Assembly: GCA_024742495.1 (NCBI GenBank)
Contig: JANSYJ010000003.1
Span: 372,001-436,000, forward strand
DNA: 64,000 bases
Source of the DNA: Bacteroidota bacterium
GTDB taxonomy: Bacteria > Bacteroidota > Bacteroidia > Flavobacteriales > Schleiferiaceae
Direction of reading: 5' to 3'
Shown: piece by piece, positions 34,921 through 43,882 of the stretch
Layout: every line of letters starts with the position of its first letter
Numbering within the stretch: position 1 is the first letter of the stretch
The notes under the pieces: generated by a model
Database searches by the model: none
Seen by the model: only the letters and a program-made list of their open reading frames with translations
What the model was told of the DNA's origin: nothing
Position numbers and translations under genes: made by a program

Positions 34921-35154
34921 ATATTTCTTCCCGAAGCTTTCAATCAAAGCAGGCGATTCCACGGTATTTCCCTTATTGTCTTTTTCAAGATGATGCATAT
35001 GGGAACCCTTTTAAGCTAAAGGGTGCAGCTTAAGATTTCTGATTTCATCAGGGTGCCAACAAAAATGAAATTCGCAATATTTACATCTAGCCTAGAGTTT
35101 CTATTCGTTTCTTTTGCACTCATTAATGAATGCCGAAACCGTTTTTAAAAATAT

Positions 35155-35838
35155 ATGCCAGTCATGTGGGAATACTTGAAGGGCCTTTTCTTAGTTGTTT
35201 TCTTGCTGAGCTTTAGTTTAAAAGGCCAAAATTTGCTGGGAAGCTTCTGTGAAGAATTCGAAGGAATTGCGGAGCATGCGATGCGCTATCGATTTGATGG
35301 CAATGGCCAATTTGACTATCAATATTGGGATGATGTTGCGGATGAATTCGGTTCGGGTTCTTATGTCATTCAGAATGATTCCTTGATATTAAACTTTAAA
35401 GCGCTTCCTTCGGAATGGAATTCTCCGCAGATCAAGGCTCAGGATAATGAGAAGGAGTATAGTTCGTTCCTCATGCTCAATCCCGTTCCGACTTTGGGAA
35501 AATGGCAAGTTTCTTATCGCCTCATGCGAGGTGACAGTTTGATAGAACGGGGTAAAGCCGATTATTATGGCCGTTTTGAAATTCGCTTAGAGCCGGATCA
35601 AAGGCTGGAGCTTTTTGCACATTCTGGCAATGCCTTCGACGATATGCTGATACCTCTTCAATTTGAAATTAAGGGAAAAGAGAAACAAAAGGATTATATC
35701 ATTATCGCCACCGGTATAAGAACCTACTGCCACATCCTGGCAAAGCAAAGAAAGGCCATACCCATCCGAATAAAAAGGAAAGGCTTCGCTTTAAAATACG
35801 CCGGGGATTGGATAAGCTTTAAAGACTGTTATAATTGA
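35155..35838 (+). CDS. Exported hypothetical protein
   Basis: 227 residues with a signal peptide (ends L-K-G-Q). Beta-rich, with W and Y spaced through strands (M-R-Y-R-F-D-G-N-G-Q-F-D-Y-Q-Y-W-D-D), like a calycin-type or copper-resistance-like domain, but I cannot name a family. The internal ATG at 35164 is an alternative start. It ends just before the next gene's ATG and is probably cotranscribed with it. Confidence 0.62.
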   Translation: MPVMWEYLKGLFLVVFLLSFSLKGQNLLGSFCEEFEGIAEHAMRYRFDGNGQFDYQYWDDVADEFGSGSYVIQNDSLILNFKALPSEWNSPQIKAQDNEKEYSSFLMLNPVPTLGKWQVSYRLMRGDSLIERGKADYYGRFEIRLEPDQRLELFAHSGNAFDDMLIPLQFEIKGKEKQKDYIIIATGIRTYCHILAKQRKAIPIRIKRKGFALKYAGDWISFKDCYN

Positions 35839-35840
35839 TT

Positions 35841-36800
35841 ATGAAAAGTGCTTTACTATTGTTTTTACTCTTTTTAAACACTTGCCTATTGGCGGATGAA
35901 GCTCCCCATAGGATGGAGGATTTGCTTCAAAAGACGCAATTGATCGTGCACGGCAAGATTAGTTCTCATACATCAAGCAGCTTCACCATAAATGTATTAG
36001 ATATCTTATATAATTACCGCACCGGTATCAAAGAAGGCGATTACCTCCTAATCCAAAATGATTTTAGCATTGTTTGTCCAATTGATGTTCCCTTAGAATA
36101 TGCCCAGCAGAAAAAGGAAGCTATATTCTTTTTGAGTTATGTAAAGAACAAATGGTATATCACCATGGGCGATGTGGCCTTTTTTAATGGCAACAAGGCC
36201 GAATTAGCTTTTTATGTTGAAGGTTATATCTACCGCGGCAACTTAGCTCAATGGAAATCTGATTTAGCGGGCTATTACCGCCATTTCAAACGCAATAGTA
36301 AACAGAAACTAATTCCCAAGCTGGATAGGGAATCTTGGTCGGAAGTAGAGGGGCTATCGGCCTTAGCCCAGTTGCAATACAGGTCTTTTTACAAAGATCA
36401 TTTTCGCAGTTTAAATGAGCATCCTCGATTGCAGCGATTAGAAGTTTTTGCCCCAAAAGGGGAAGAACCTTTCCAAAGCATGGCCACGGTTCCAGGAATT
36501 ACGGAGCCCATTTCTTACGAAAAAATGCAAGAAATTGGTGAAATAATCGCCGCCAATGCCAGGTCAAAATACCCCGAACTGGAAGCTAATAATATTGAGG
36601 GCTTTGTTTATTATACCTTATCATTTAGGGCCGACGGAAGTATTGCAGCGCTTAAAATTGAAAGACCACTCCACGGAAAGATTCACGAAGCCCTAAGAGA
36701 TTATTTCCAAGAACACCCGAATTGGCCGCCTACCCTTAATGCCGAGGGAGAAGCCATTCGGTACAGGCAGATGTTGCACTTGCGGTTTAAAGCCACTTGA
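35841..36800 (+). CDS. Exported hypothetical protein with TonB-like C-terminal domain
   Basis: 319 residues; signal peptide ends L-L-A-D. The C-terminal 70 residues (V-Y-Y-T-L-S-F-R-A-D-G-S-I-A-A-L...N-W-P-P-T...M-L-H-L-R-F) have the TonB C-terminal pattern, but without a proline-rich spanning region or an N-terminal membrane anchor. The middle part is unassigned. The ATG at 35841 was chosen over an upstream TTG at 35835. Confidence 0.6.
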   Translation: MKSALLLFLLFLNTCLLADEAPHRMEDLLQKTQLIVHGKISSHTSSSFTINVLDILYNYRTGIKEGDYLLIQNDFSIVCPIDVPLEYAQQKKEAIFFLSYVKNKWYITMGDVAFFNGNKAELAFYVEGYIYRGNLAQWKSDLAGYYRHFKRNSKQKLIPKLDRESWSEVEGLSALAQLQYRSFYKDHFRSLNEHPRLQRLEVFAPKGEEPFQSMATVPGITEPISYEKMQEIGEIIAANARSKYPELEANNIEGFVYYTLSFRADGSIAALKIERPLHGKIHEALRDYFQEHPNWPPTLNAEGEAIRYRQMLHLRFKAT

Positions 36801-36948
36801 GATGATGAAAACGGAGAGCGAAAGTTCTGACATGATGGGACCGTTAGTCCCCCAATATTCCAACAGTTCTAAATTAACGATTTAAGGGGCTTAAGGCAGC
36901 TCTAAACCTAAATGGCGGATAATTGTAAGTGCTTTTATAAGAGCATTA

Positions 36949-37407
36949 CTAGTGGAATAATCTAGGGTCCAAAGGGTAAGGTTCCGTGGCGGTGATTTTA
37001 ATTTTAGCGAAATCGGAATGTTTGGGGTTTAAAATAAAATTGAATTCCCCTTTTACCACAACACTTGGTACTTTTAAAACGGGGAATTTACCTTCCCGAA
37101 CGAATTGGTCACCGATAGTTTGACTATCAGGTTGTGCCGGTAATGAATTCCATCCTGCTGGTAAATCTTTTATTTTTAATTCAGCAATGACAAGGGTATC
37201 AGGGATTTCTATTTCCACCATGAAATAATCTTTGGGGAGTAGTCCGAGAGGTATGTGGACGGCAACTTCACTATTTGCCAATGCCCGTGTTTGAGCAGTG
37301 TAGATTAGTTCAGTTCCCTTGGAGTTCCATCTTTGACCATTAAGGGATGCTCCATAACCGGAAAGTGTATTTTTATATTTCTGTCTACTTAAGCGGTAAA
37401 CTTTCAT
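36949..37407 (-). CDS. RES-domain toxin
   Basis: 152 residues. M-K-V-Y-R-L, G-Q-R-W-N-S-K-G-T-E-L-I-Y-T-A and A-L-A-N-S-E are the hallmarks of the RES domain, a NAD+-degrading toxin family. It is preceded by its antitoxin gene with a one-base overlap, the normal order for RES-Xre pairs. The toxin looks complete. Confidence 0.88.
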   Translation of the reverse strand: MKVYRLSRQKYKNTLSGYGASLNGQRWNSKGTELIYTAQTRALANSEVAVHIPLGLLPKDYFMVEIEIPDTLVIAELKIKDLPAGWNSLPAQPDSQTIGDQFVREGKFPVLKVPSVVVKGEFNFILNPKHSDFAKIKITATEPYPLDPRLFH

Positions 37408-37901
37408 TAGATAAATATCCCGTGTTCAATTCTGTTTAATTCGGAGATTACGATGTCTTTACCATAGGATGTATCCAATAGGTCAATCGGTTTATTATCA
37501 CCCAAGGCAATAGATGGAGTCTCTAACCATAGGGTGAAATTTTCCGGACTGTCAAATACTTCATTTCCAAGACTTATAACTTCCGCTAATTCAAATATTT
37601 TCTCACTTTGGATTTGCTTAAACACATGATTTTTCTCCTTGCGGTATCGTTGTAAAGTCCTGATGTTTATGTCAAGGAAATTCGACCATTGCTTGTCATC
37701 AAAAGGGGAGTTAGATTTTATTTCCGTGAACAGTATGGTGGTGACCCCTTTTTTAACCGCCCTGGCAACAAGCAGTTTGTCACTTAAAAACCTAGTATAA
37801 CTTAGCTCACTGTTCTTTAAGTCTTTAGCTCTTTTAAAGCCCTTGAGATATTCTTTAAGCTCACTATTCTTTTTGATATCCTTTTGAGAAATGGTACGCA
37901 T
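37407..37901 (-). CDS. Xre/MbcA/ParS-type antitoxin of the RES pair
   Basis: 164 residues. The C-terminal part has the toxin-binding (DUF2384-type) pattern: F-D-S-P-E-N-F-T-L-W-L-E-T-P-S-I-A-L-G...P-I-D-L-L-D-T-S-Y-G. A helix-turn-helix-like part precedes it (N-I-R-T-L-Q-R-Y-R-K). The ATG at 37901 is used; the frame extends upstream to 38015 but those residues have no homology and cross the promoter. TAATG overlap with the toxin. Confidence 0.85.
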   Translation of the reverse strand: MRTISQKDIKKNSELKEYLKGFKRAKDLKNSELSYTRFLSDKLLVARAVKKGVTTILFTEIKSNSPFDDKQWSNFLDINIRTLQRYRKEKNHVFKQIQSEKIFELAEVISLGNEVFDSPENFTLWLETPSIALGDNKPIDLLDTSYGKDIVISELNRIEHGIFI

Positions 37902-38205
37902 AGCTAATGGTTTTACAAATTGAAAAACGACAATTCTACATTTGTGTACGACAAAAATACCAAATTTTCCACTAATACCTTGTTGCCCAGGCCAGGACCA
38001 AGCGAATATTGACATTTTCGAAGCTATTCCAAAGACTGTAACCGTTCATCCCTTGATTGCAAATGTCCGGTTGAAGAACAAGCACCTCAAAAAAGGGAAA
38101 ACCTTCAGGCCCATCTTTTATATGTTTTGGATAGGTGTGACCAATCTCAAATTAAAAGCCTAATAGGGTGTTTTATCCTTCTCTATTTCGATGCTTTTTG
38201 ATGAA
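37902..38205. promoter_or_regulatory. Intergenic region upstream of the RES/Xre pair
   Basis: 304 bases without a convincing gene. On the reverse strand TATTTTTG (37952-37959) fits the -7 consensus about 50 bases before the antitoxin start, and TTGTCGT occurs twice close by, a possible repressor site. A forward frame at 37942-38163 has no family and is judged accidental. Confidence 0.4.
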
Positions 38206-38823
38206 TTATCTCACCCTCACACCATCAATGCGAATCTGATCTGCCCCATCTTCCTTGAAGAAGTTGATCCATTGTACTCTTTTGCTGTTTGGATTGGAAT
38301 GAACCAGAAGATTTGAAATTGTGTAACAATAAGAATGATCTCCCCATCTAATGGAAATGTAGTGACTGCCATCATGGGACATGCGGTAATCCTGTTTGAC
38401 CGGATTGCTATTGATAGTGTCAATTTGCTGTTTAAAAAAGAAGCTTAAACCTGTAGCCTTTGAGACATGAAGCGTATCGGATCTAGTAATCTGTGAAGTT
38501 TCTTTATTATAGTTTAGTCTTAATTGGAAGGTCTTTCCATCCTTCTTCCAAAGTGCTTTTCCATATCCATTAAATCCGTTAGTGTAAATCCAATGACGGT
38601 AGATAATAATTGTATCAACACCGGATGATTGAAGGTACTTCTGAAGCTTAATCATCTCCCTATCAAGGGGGTGAAAGGATTCTGTATCCCCACATATCTT
38701 TGTCTGTCCATATGATGTAGCACCAATCATGAACAGTGCAAGCATGTATATAAGCTTAAACTTTTTTTGAATTAGCTCAGATACAGGTTGTGATAGATAG
38801 TTTATTCTATTTTTCCTCCCCAA
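38206..38823 (-). CDS. Exported hypothetical protein
   Basis: 205 residues if started at the TTG at 38823. A hydrophobic segment (L-I-Y-M-L-A-L-F-M-I-G-A-T-S-Y-G-Q, residues about 24-40) is a signal peptide with a long n-region. The first ATG (38745) would leave too short an n-region. The mature part has two cysteines and an aromatic, beta-rich end. Family not recognised. It overlaps the upstream gene by 22 bases. Confidence 0.55.
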   Translation of the reverse strand: MGRKNRINYLSQPVSELIQKKFKLIYMLALFMIGATSYGQTKICGDTESFHPLDREMIKLQKYLQSSGVDTIIIYRHWIYTNGFNGYGKALWKKDGKTFQLRLNYNKETSQITRSDTLHVSKATGLSFFFKQQIDTINSNPVKQDYRMSHDGSHYISIRWGDHSYCYTISNLLVHSNPNSKRVQWINFFKEDGADQIRIDGVRVR

Positions 38824-39212
38824 AATTTAATCTTTTTATTTTGAGTCTTTGACTCAATCAAGAATCTATGAAATCTAATCAGTCCGTTTAGCAATCTATG
38901 GTTTCGGGACATTCTCACAAAAAACTCATACTTAACGTTCCTATATTCATTCGATATTGAAGTCAAACCTCGCGGAACATTTGGCTTATAGTCTTTTAAT
39001 AAATGGTCTAATCTTTTTTCCAGCCCATTTATCAGAAATTCGATTTGTTCAGCACTAAGCTCAACTTCAGTACTGTTTTCACTTAAGGATTGATTGAACT
39101 TAAAATCAAAGTCAATAAAAAGTTGGCCAAGGTAAATATGGTAGTCACTTGCGATTGACCAATATATTCTTGACTTAGAATCGTCAACATATTTCCAATT
39201 GATTCCAGGCAT
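38802..39212 (-). CDS. Hypothetical cytoplasmic protein
   Basis: 136 residues, no signal peptide; W-K-Y-V-D-D-S and Y-H-I-Y-L-G-Q-L-F-I-D-F-D-F are followed by a helical region with many R and L. Not recognised. It starts at an ATG and overlaps the downstream gene, so both belong to one small unit. Confidence 0.5.
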   Translation of the reverse strand: MPGINWKYVDDSKSRIYWSIASDYHIYLGQLFIDFDFKFNQSLSENSTEVELSAEQIEFLINGLEKRLDHLLKDYKPNVPRGLTSISNEYRNVKYEFFVRMSRNHRLLNGLIRFHRFLIESKTQNKKIKFWGGKIE

Positions 39213-39365
39213 TTTAATTTATTGCAATGAATGAAAATAGCCATTAACCATAGCCCTCAACGTCATTCCCTCAAATCTACAAAATGCATAAGCACCTTCG
39301 TAAACCCAAAGCCTTGTGCTCAGCTCTGAAAAGCAAGGCGTAAGGACGATCAAGGAACAACGAAA

Positions 39366-41024
39366 TCAATAAAAATAAAGCCATAAACCTACTACCGTTG
39401 CAATCAGTAAGCCGGTCCAAATGAGGTCGGATTTTATGCTGCCGCTTTTTAAAGTAGCATCGCTAGATTGGCCGCTATTTAGGTCTTTCTCAACCGCAGG
39501 ACTTCCCAAGCTCACCACAACCATAATTACTATGCTCACCACAAAGAGGAAGATTGCATAATGCAAGAAATTCATTGTCACCAAAGTGCCAAGCAGGGAA
39601 CTGGGATCTAAGCTTAGTTGATTGCCCTGTGTTAAGAATTCCAATACCAAACGACCAATGCCTAATACAAAACCGGTCCATAAGGCCGCCAAAGCGCCTT
39701 TGCCATTAACTCGCTTGTAAAATATACCCAGCAGGAAAGCCGCAGCAATGGGAGGGGAGATATAAGCTTGCACGCTCTGTAAGTATTTATAAATACCGCC
39801 ACCTTCGGTAAGCGCTCGCATAAAAGGAATCCAAGCCAAGCCGATGAGCACCAGTACCACAGTAGCAATGCGGCCGGTGTTTACCAATTCCTTCTCACTG
39901 GCCTTGGGGCGCCATTGCTGATAAAAATCGATGGTGAAAAGGGTAGAGGTGCTATTAAAGACACTGGACAAGGAGCTCATTAATGCGGCTAGAAAACCAG
40001 CCACAATTAATCCTTTGATGCCAGTTGGCATTACCTTTAAAATTAAGGCAGGCAAGGCGGCATCAGTGGTGGTACGTACTTCTCCAGTTAAAGGATTTTC
40101 TATGGTAAACAAATCGGGATATTCACTTACAGATAAGGCATAAGCGATAATACCAGGAAAAACGAAAATGAAGAGCGGTAGCAGTTTAAGGAAGCCACCG
40201 AAAATGGTTCCCTTGCGAGCGGTTTCTATATTCTTGGCGGAAAGCACACGCTGCACGATAAACTGATCGGTACACCAATACCAAACCCCTAAAATTGGAG
40301 CGCCCAATAAAACTCCGGTCCAAGGATATTCTTCATTGCGACACAAACTCATAAAGGTATCGGCATTGGGTGCATTGCTATCAATAGCAACTAATACCTG
40401 ATCCCATCCACCAATGGCCTGAAGGCCAAAATAGGTAGCAGCAATGCCACCTAAAATAAAAATCAGACTCTGGATCATATCGGTATAAATAACCGCCTTT
40501 AGTCCACCCAAAATGGTGTACAGCCCAGTTGCAACAACGGTAATAATGGCGCCTGTCCAGAAAGGAATATTCAATAAGACTTCAAAAACCAAGGCCCCAG
40601 CGAAAATGGTGAAGGAGATCTTGGTTAACACATAGGAAATAATGGAAATTACCGAAAGGTAGGTTCGTGCCCCACGATTATAGCGTTTCTCTAAAAACTC
40701 GGGCATAGTAAAAACCCCGGATCGCAGGTAAAAAGGCACAAATACCCATCCCAATAATAGTAAGATTAATGCGGCTAAAATTTCAAATTGCGCTTCTGGA
40801 AATGCCCCTCGAGCGCCGGCACCCGATAAACCAATTAAATGCTCGCTACCAATATTGGAGGCAAATAAACTGGCGCCAATGGCAAACCATCCTAAATTTC
40901 GCCCTCCTAAAAAATAAGCGGCAGAATCGGCTTCCTTTCCACGCTCAGAGCGGGTTACCCAGGCGGCAATTCCAAAAATGATTACAAAATAAAGACCGAT
41001 AATGGCATAGTCGAGAAACTGCAT
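39366..41024 (-). CDS. Sodium/solute symporter, SGLT-like (SSS family)
   Basis: 552 residues, about fourteen membrane helices. G-G-R-N-L-G-W-F-A-I-G-A-S-L-F-A-S-N-I-G-S-E-H-L-I-G and Y-N-R-G-A-R-T-Y-L-S-V are typical of the sodium/glucose-type branch, close to vSGLT. Likely imports a sugar or similar solute with Na+ at the inner membrane. The exact substrate cannot be told. No sugar-utilisation genes are adjacent. Confidence 0.9.
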   Translation of the reverse strand: MQFLDYAIIGLYFVIIFGIAAWVTRSERGKEADSAAYFLGGRNLGWFAIGASLFASNIGSEHLIGLSGAGARGAFPEAQFEILAALILLLLGWVFVPFYLRSGVFTMPEFLEKRYNRGARTYLSVISIISYVLTKISFTIFAGALVFEVLLNIPFWTGAIITVVATGLYTILGGLKAVIYTDMIQSLIFILGGIAATYFGLQAIGGWDQVLVAIDSNAPNADTFMSLCRNEEYPWTGVLLGAPILGVWYWCTDQFIVQRVLSAKNIETARKGTIFGGFLKLLPLFIFVFPGIIAYALSVSEYPDLFTIENPLTGEVRTTTDAALPALILKVMPTGIKGLIVAGFLAALMSSLSSVFNSTSTLFTIDFYQQWRPKASEKELVNTGRIATVVLVLIGLAWIPFMRALTEGGGIYKYLQSVQAYISPPIAAAFLLGIFYKRVNGKGALAALWTGFVLGIGRLVLEFLTQGNQLSLDPSSLLGTLVTMNFLHYAIFLFVVSIVIMVVVSLGSPAVEKDLNSGQSSDATLKSGSIKSDLIWTGLLIATVVGLWLYFY

Positions 41025-41094
41025 AGTTTGGCTTATGGTACTATGTACAATAATACAAAAAGCAAGGACTCATAAACCAAACTAATTCTCTTGC

Positions 41095-41694
41095 TTAAAT
41101 CACTCGGCCATTCTCTAAGTTTCCTTGATTTCGGCCCATCTTTTTTAGATAGTCATTAAAAAAGCCTTCAAGCAGGTTTTCATAGCTGTCTTCGGTGGTG
41201 GTCATAAAAATGGTAACCACCATATTATCAATTTGCGCCACCAGTAAAGTACCGGCGCCAATGGAGCGATCCTTTATATAGTATTCCGTGCAGTGATAGC
41301 TATCACAAGAGAGCTGTAAGCCAGTCTTAGGTCGAGCATCAAATATGGCATCGCTAAACTGCCGACTAAATATTTTTATATTCTCCGCTTTAGTAGATTG
41401 TGCCTCTGCTTCATTTTCCTCAAACTCCATCATATAAGTATAGTAGAGGCCTATTTCCGCTAATTGCGCTTCATCATCGTCAAACTCATATTCTATCATA
41501 TAAGTGCCATCGAAAAATCGTATCAATCGATTCGATTCCCAGGGCGATTGATCGTCGACCTCCAAATCATAATATGCCGAAAAATCATCGATTGTGGGGA
41601 CAAAGCCAATTGGTTTTAAAGAAATGTTTTTCTTGATGCTGCATCCTCCAATTAATAGTAAGAGTAGGATTATGGGGCCGATCTTAGTCTTCAT
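41095..41694 (-). CDS. Hypothetical lipoprotein
   Basis: 199 residues with lipobox L-I-G-G-C (Cys about 18). Acidic middle (E-F-D-D-D-E-A, E-E-N-E-A-E-A) followed by a region with two cysteines (C-D-S-Y-H-C). Not recognised. It overlaps the upstream gene by 11 bases, so they share a transcript. Confidence 0.65.
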   Translation of the reverse strand: MKTKIGPIILLLLLIGGCSIKKNISLKPIGFVPTIDDFSAYYDLEVDDQSPWESNRLIRFFDGTYMIEYEFDDDEAQLAEIGLYYTYMMEFEENEAEAQSTKAENIKIFSRQFSDAIFDARPKTGLQLSCDSYHCTEYYIKDRSIGAGTLLVAQIDNMVVTIFMTTTEDSYENLLEGFFNDYLKKMGRNQGNLENGRVI

Positions 41695-42259
41695 TTAGCT
41701 GTAATTCTTCTCGTATTGATTTCATCTCTTCGGCACTGAGATCTCGCTTGTAGACCCATCTACCTTTTACTCTTTCTTCTATATATCCTTTTTCTTCCGA
41801 AAAACTGATCCGCCAATTTACCGTCGATTTCGCTCCTCTAGCTTGGAAAGCCAATTTTTCTTCTTGATTCATTTCAGAAAACTCTAGGATATCAAAGACT
41901 TCGAATTGCACTTCTTTGCTGCCAGCCCTATGCCCCTCACTGTAAAAATCAGGCTCCTTTAGGGTATATACGCCGATGCGTTGGGGCCTAAAACGAAAGG
42001 TAAAGCTAGTTGTTCTGCTGAGCACGCCATTGGTGGAAACGGCACCGCGACTAAGACTTGAATGGTTCAACGAATTGCCATCGATGCTAATAGAGCCAAT
42101 AGAATCAATTGCGGCATTGTACTTAAACTCGATGGTTATATATGCAATACCTCTTTCATCATCAATGAAAGAAACCTTAGTTTCAAGCTCTATTTTTTGC
42201 CCATCTAAACTTAAAATGGACAAAAACAATAGAAGCATATTGATGAATGTAATTCGCAT
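41684..42259 (-). CDS. Exported BatD-like hypothetical protein
   Basis: 191 residues with a signal peptide (ends S-L-D-G-Q). F-T-F-R-F-R-P-Q-R-I-G-V-Y-T-L resembles a strand pair of BatD (oxygen-tolerance) proteins, but the rest, including the W-R-I-S-F and E-E-R-V-K-G-R-W-V-Y parts, is not assignable. Coupled to the lipoprotein gene downstream. Confidence 0.5.
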   Translation of the reverse strand: MRITFINMLLLFLSILSLDGQKIELETKVSFIDDERGIAYITIEFKYNAAIDSIGSISIDGNSLNHSSLSRGAVSTNGVLSRTTSFTFRFRPQRIGVYTLKEPDFYSEGHRAGSKEVQFEVFDILEFSEMNQEEKLAFQARGAKSTVNWRISFSEEKGYIEERVKGRWVYKRDLSAEEMKSIREELQLNED

Positions 42260-42429
42260 AGCTCAAAAATAGGATAATGGCTTGAGCTATTAATGGAAAG
42301 GCTCTATTCGCATTTTATATTGACTAGTCAAACCCCTAAAAACAACCATCCACGGTCCATATTCCTCGCTTCAAGTCCAAGGGCTTGCCCAAACATTCGC
42401 TTATGCCAATCTTCGTTAAAAATTAAAAC

Positions 42430-43344
42430 ATGCAAACAATACTCGGTGCAGGAGGCGTAATTGGAAATGAATTGGCAAAGGCCCTGGCGGATTACAATAC
42501 TCCAGTCCGCTTGGTGGCTCGAAATCCTAAAACCGTAATGGGCAATGAAGAACTCTTCTCCGCCGATTTAATGGATGCCGAAGCGACCTTGAAGGCGGTA
42601 GAGGGCAGTTCGGTGGTTTATTTAACAATAGGCTTACAGTACAATCGAGATATTTGGCGGAAGATGTGGCCGCAAATCATGCAAAATGTAATTAAGGCCT
42701 GTCACTTGCATCAAGCTAATCTGGTTTTCTTTGATAATATTTATTGTTATCATCCCGAAGGTTTTTCCGATATAAGAGAAGACCATCCTAAAAAACCAGT
42801 CTCGGAGAAGGGCAAAGTGCGCCACGCGATTTTGGAAATGCTTTGGCGAGCTCATAAAGCAGGGGAAATTAAAGCTACCGTGGCTCGATCCGCCGATTTT
42901 TACGGACCCAATGCGGGTGCGGTGAGTGTTCTTAACGAAGGGGTTTTAAAACCTTTAAAAGCAAATAAACGTGCTAACTGGTTTGGCGCCGCCCACTTCA
43001 AGCATTCATTCACTTATACCATTGACGCGGCAAAGGCCACCGCCATGCTAGGGAACTCAGATAAAGCTTGGGGTGAAGAATGGCATCTCCCCACGGCTAA
43101 AAACCCATTAACAGGTCAAGAGTTTGTTGAGAAATTAGCGGCCTTAACAGGAGCAAAGCCAAAAATTCAAATAGCGGGACCCTTCTTACTCAGCTTAGTA
43201 GGATTATTCGTTCCTATTATGAAAGAGTTTAAAGAAATGCTTTATCAATACGATAGAGATTACATCTTTAATTCTGATAAATTTGAGGCGGCTTTTGAAT
43301 TTAAACCTACTTCTTACGATGAAGGTTTGAAAAGCTTAATCTGA
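42430..43344 (+). CDS. NAD-dependent epimerase/dehydratase family protein
   Basis: 304 residues of the extended short-chain dehydrogenase type: I-L-G-A-G-G-V-I-G-N-E-L at the N-terminus binds the dinucleotide, V-V-Y-L-T-I-G-L-Q-Y-N and F-F-D-N-I-Y-C-Y follow. The usual Y-x-x-x-K is not obvious, suggesting an atypical (NmrA/epimerase-like) member. Probably first of a short run of + genes. Confidence 0.82.
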   Translation: MQTILGAGGVIGNELAKALADYNTPVRLVARNPKTVMGNEELFSADLMDAEATLKAVEGSSVVYLTIGLQYNRDIWRKMWPQIMQNVIKACHLHQANLVFFDNIYCYHPEGFSDIREDHPKKPVSEKGKVRHAILEMLWRAHKAGEIKATVARSADFYGPNAGAVSVLNEGVLKPLKANKRANWFGAAHFKHSFTYTIDAAKATAMLGNSDKAWGEEWHLPTAKNPLTGQEFVEKLAALTGAKPKIQIAGPFLLSLVGLFVPIMKEFKEMLYQYDRDYIFNSDKFEAAFEFKPTSYDEGLKSLI

Positions 43345-43354
43345 TTGAAACTCT

Positions 43355-43873
43355 ATGAAAAAGCAAGTACTATTCCTTTTATTAGCCATACCCTTTATTG
43401 CTTGGTCCCAAGGTGAAAGCAAGCAAGAAATTGGCTTGCACATGTCGAGCATCAATAATTTTGGGATGATTTATAAAAACGGACTAGAAAGCGGTAATTT
43501 TTGGCGCTACCGAGTGGCAGCACTGCAAGTCAACTCTTTTTCCAGTAATCCAGGGGATAATATTTCCTTTAACCTAGCCTTTTCGGCGGGCTATGAAAAG
43601 CGCAAAGACATAAGCACTAAACTGGAGTTTATTAGTGGGCCGGAATTTCAGTTTGGATTGGGTGGTTCAGAAAATACCTCTACTATTTTTCTAGCCTTTG
43701 GCTATGTATTGGGGGTTCAGTACAATTTAAATGCAGATTTTAAAATTGGCATTGAAGCCATTCCGGCTTTGCGCTATAGTTACAGTGAAAATGCTAATAA
43801 TTCCAATTCTGATCAGTTTAGCCTAAGCGCTAACTCTCAATTCGCTAGCCTTTTTATCGTCCATCAATTCTAG
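43355..43873 (+). CDS. Outer-membrane beta-barrel-like protein
   Basis: 172 residues; signal peptide ends A-W-S-Q. Amphipathic strands (W-R-Y-R-V-A-A-L-Q-V, F-N-L-A-F-S-A-G-Y, V-L-G-V-Q-Y-N-L) and a terminal F-A-S-L-F-I-V-H-Q-F are typical of a small outer-membrane barrel. Starts 10 bases after the epimerase gene. Confidence 0.62.
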   Translation: MKKQVLFLLLAIPFIAWSQGESKQEIGLHMSSINNFGMIYKNGLESGNFWRYRVAALQVNSFSSNPGDNISFNLAFSAGYEKRKDISTKLEFISGPEFQFGLGGSENTSTIFLAFGYVLGVQYNLNADFKIGIEAIPALRYSYSENANNSNSDQFSLSANSQFASLFIVHQF

Positions 43874-43882
43874 ACTTTCTAA

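Noticed and set aside
37942-38163. 73-residue forward frame upstream of the RES/Xre pair
   Set aside because: No family, no start context, and it overlaps the likely promoter of the antitoxin gene.
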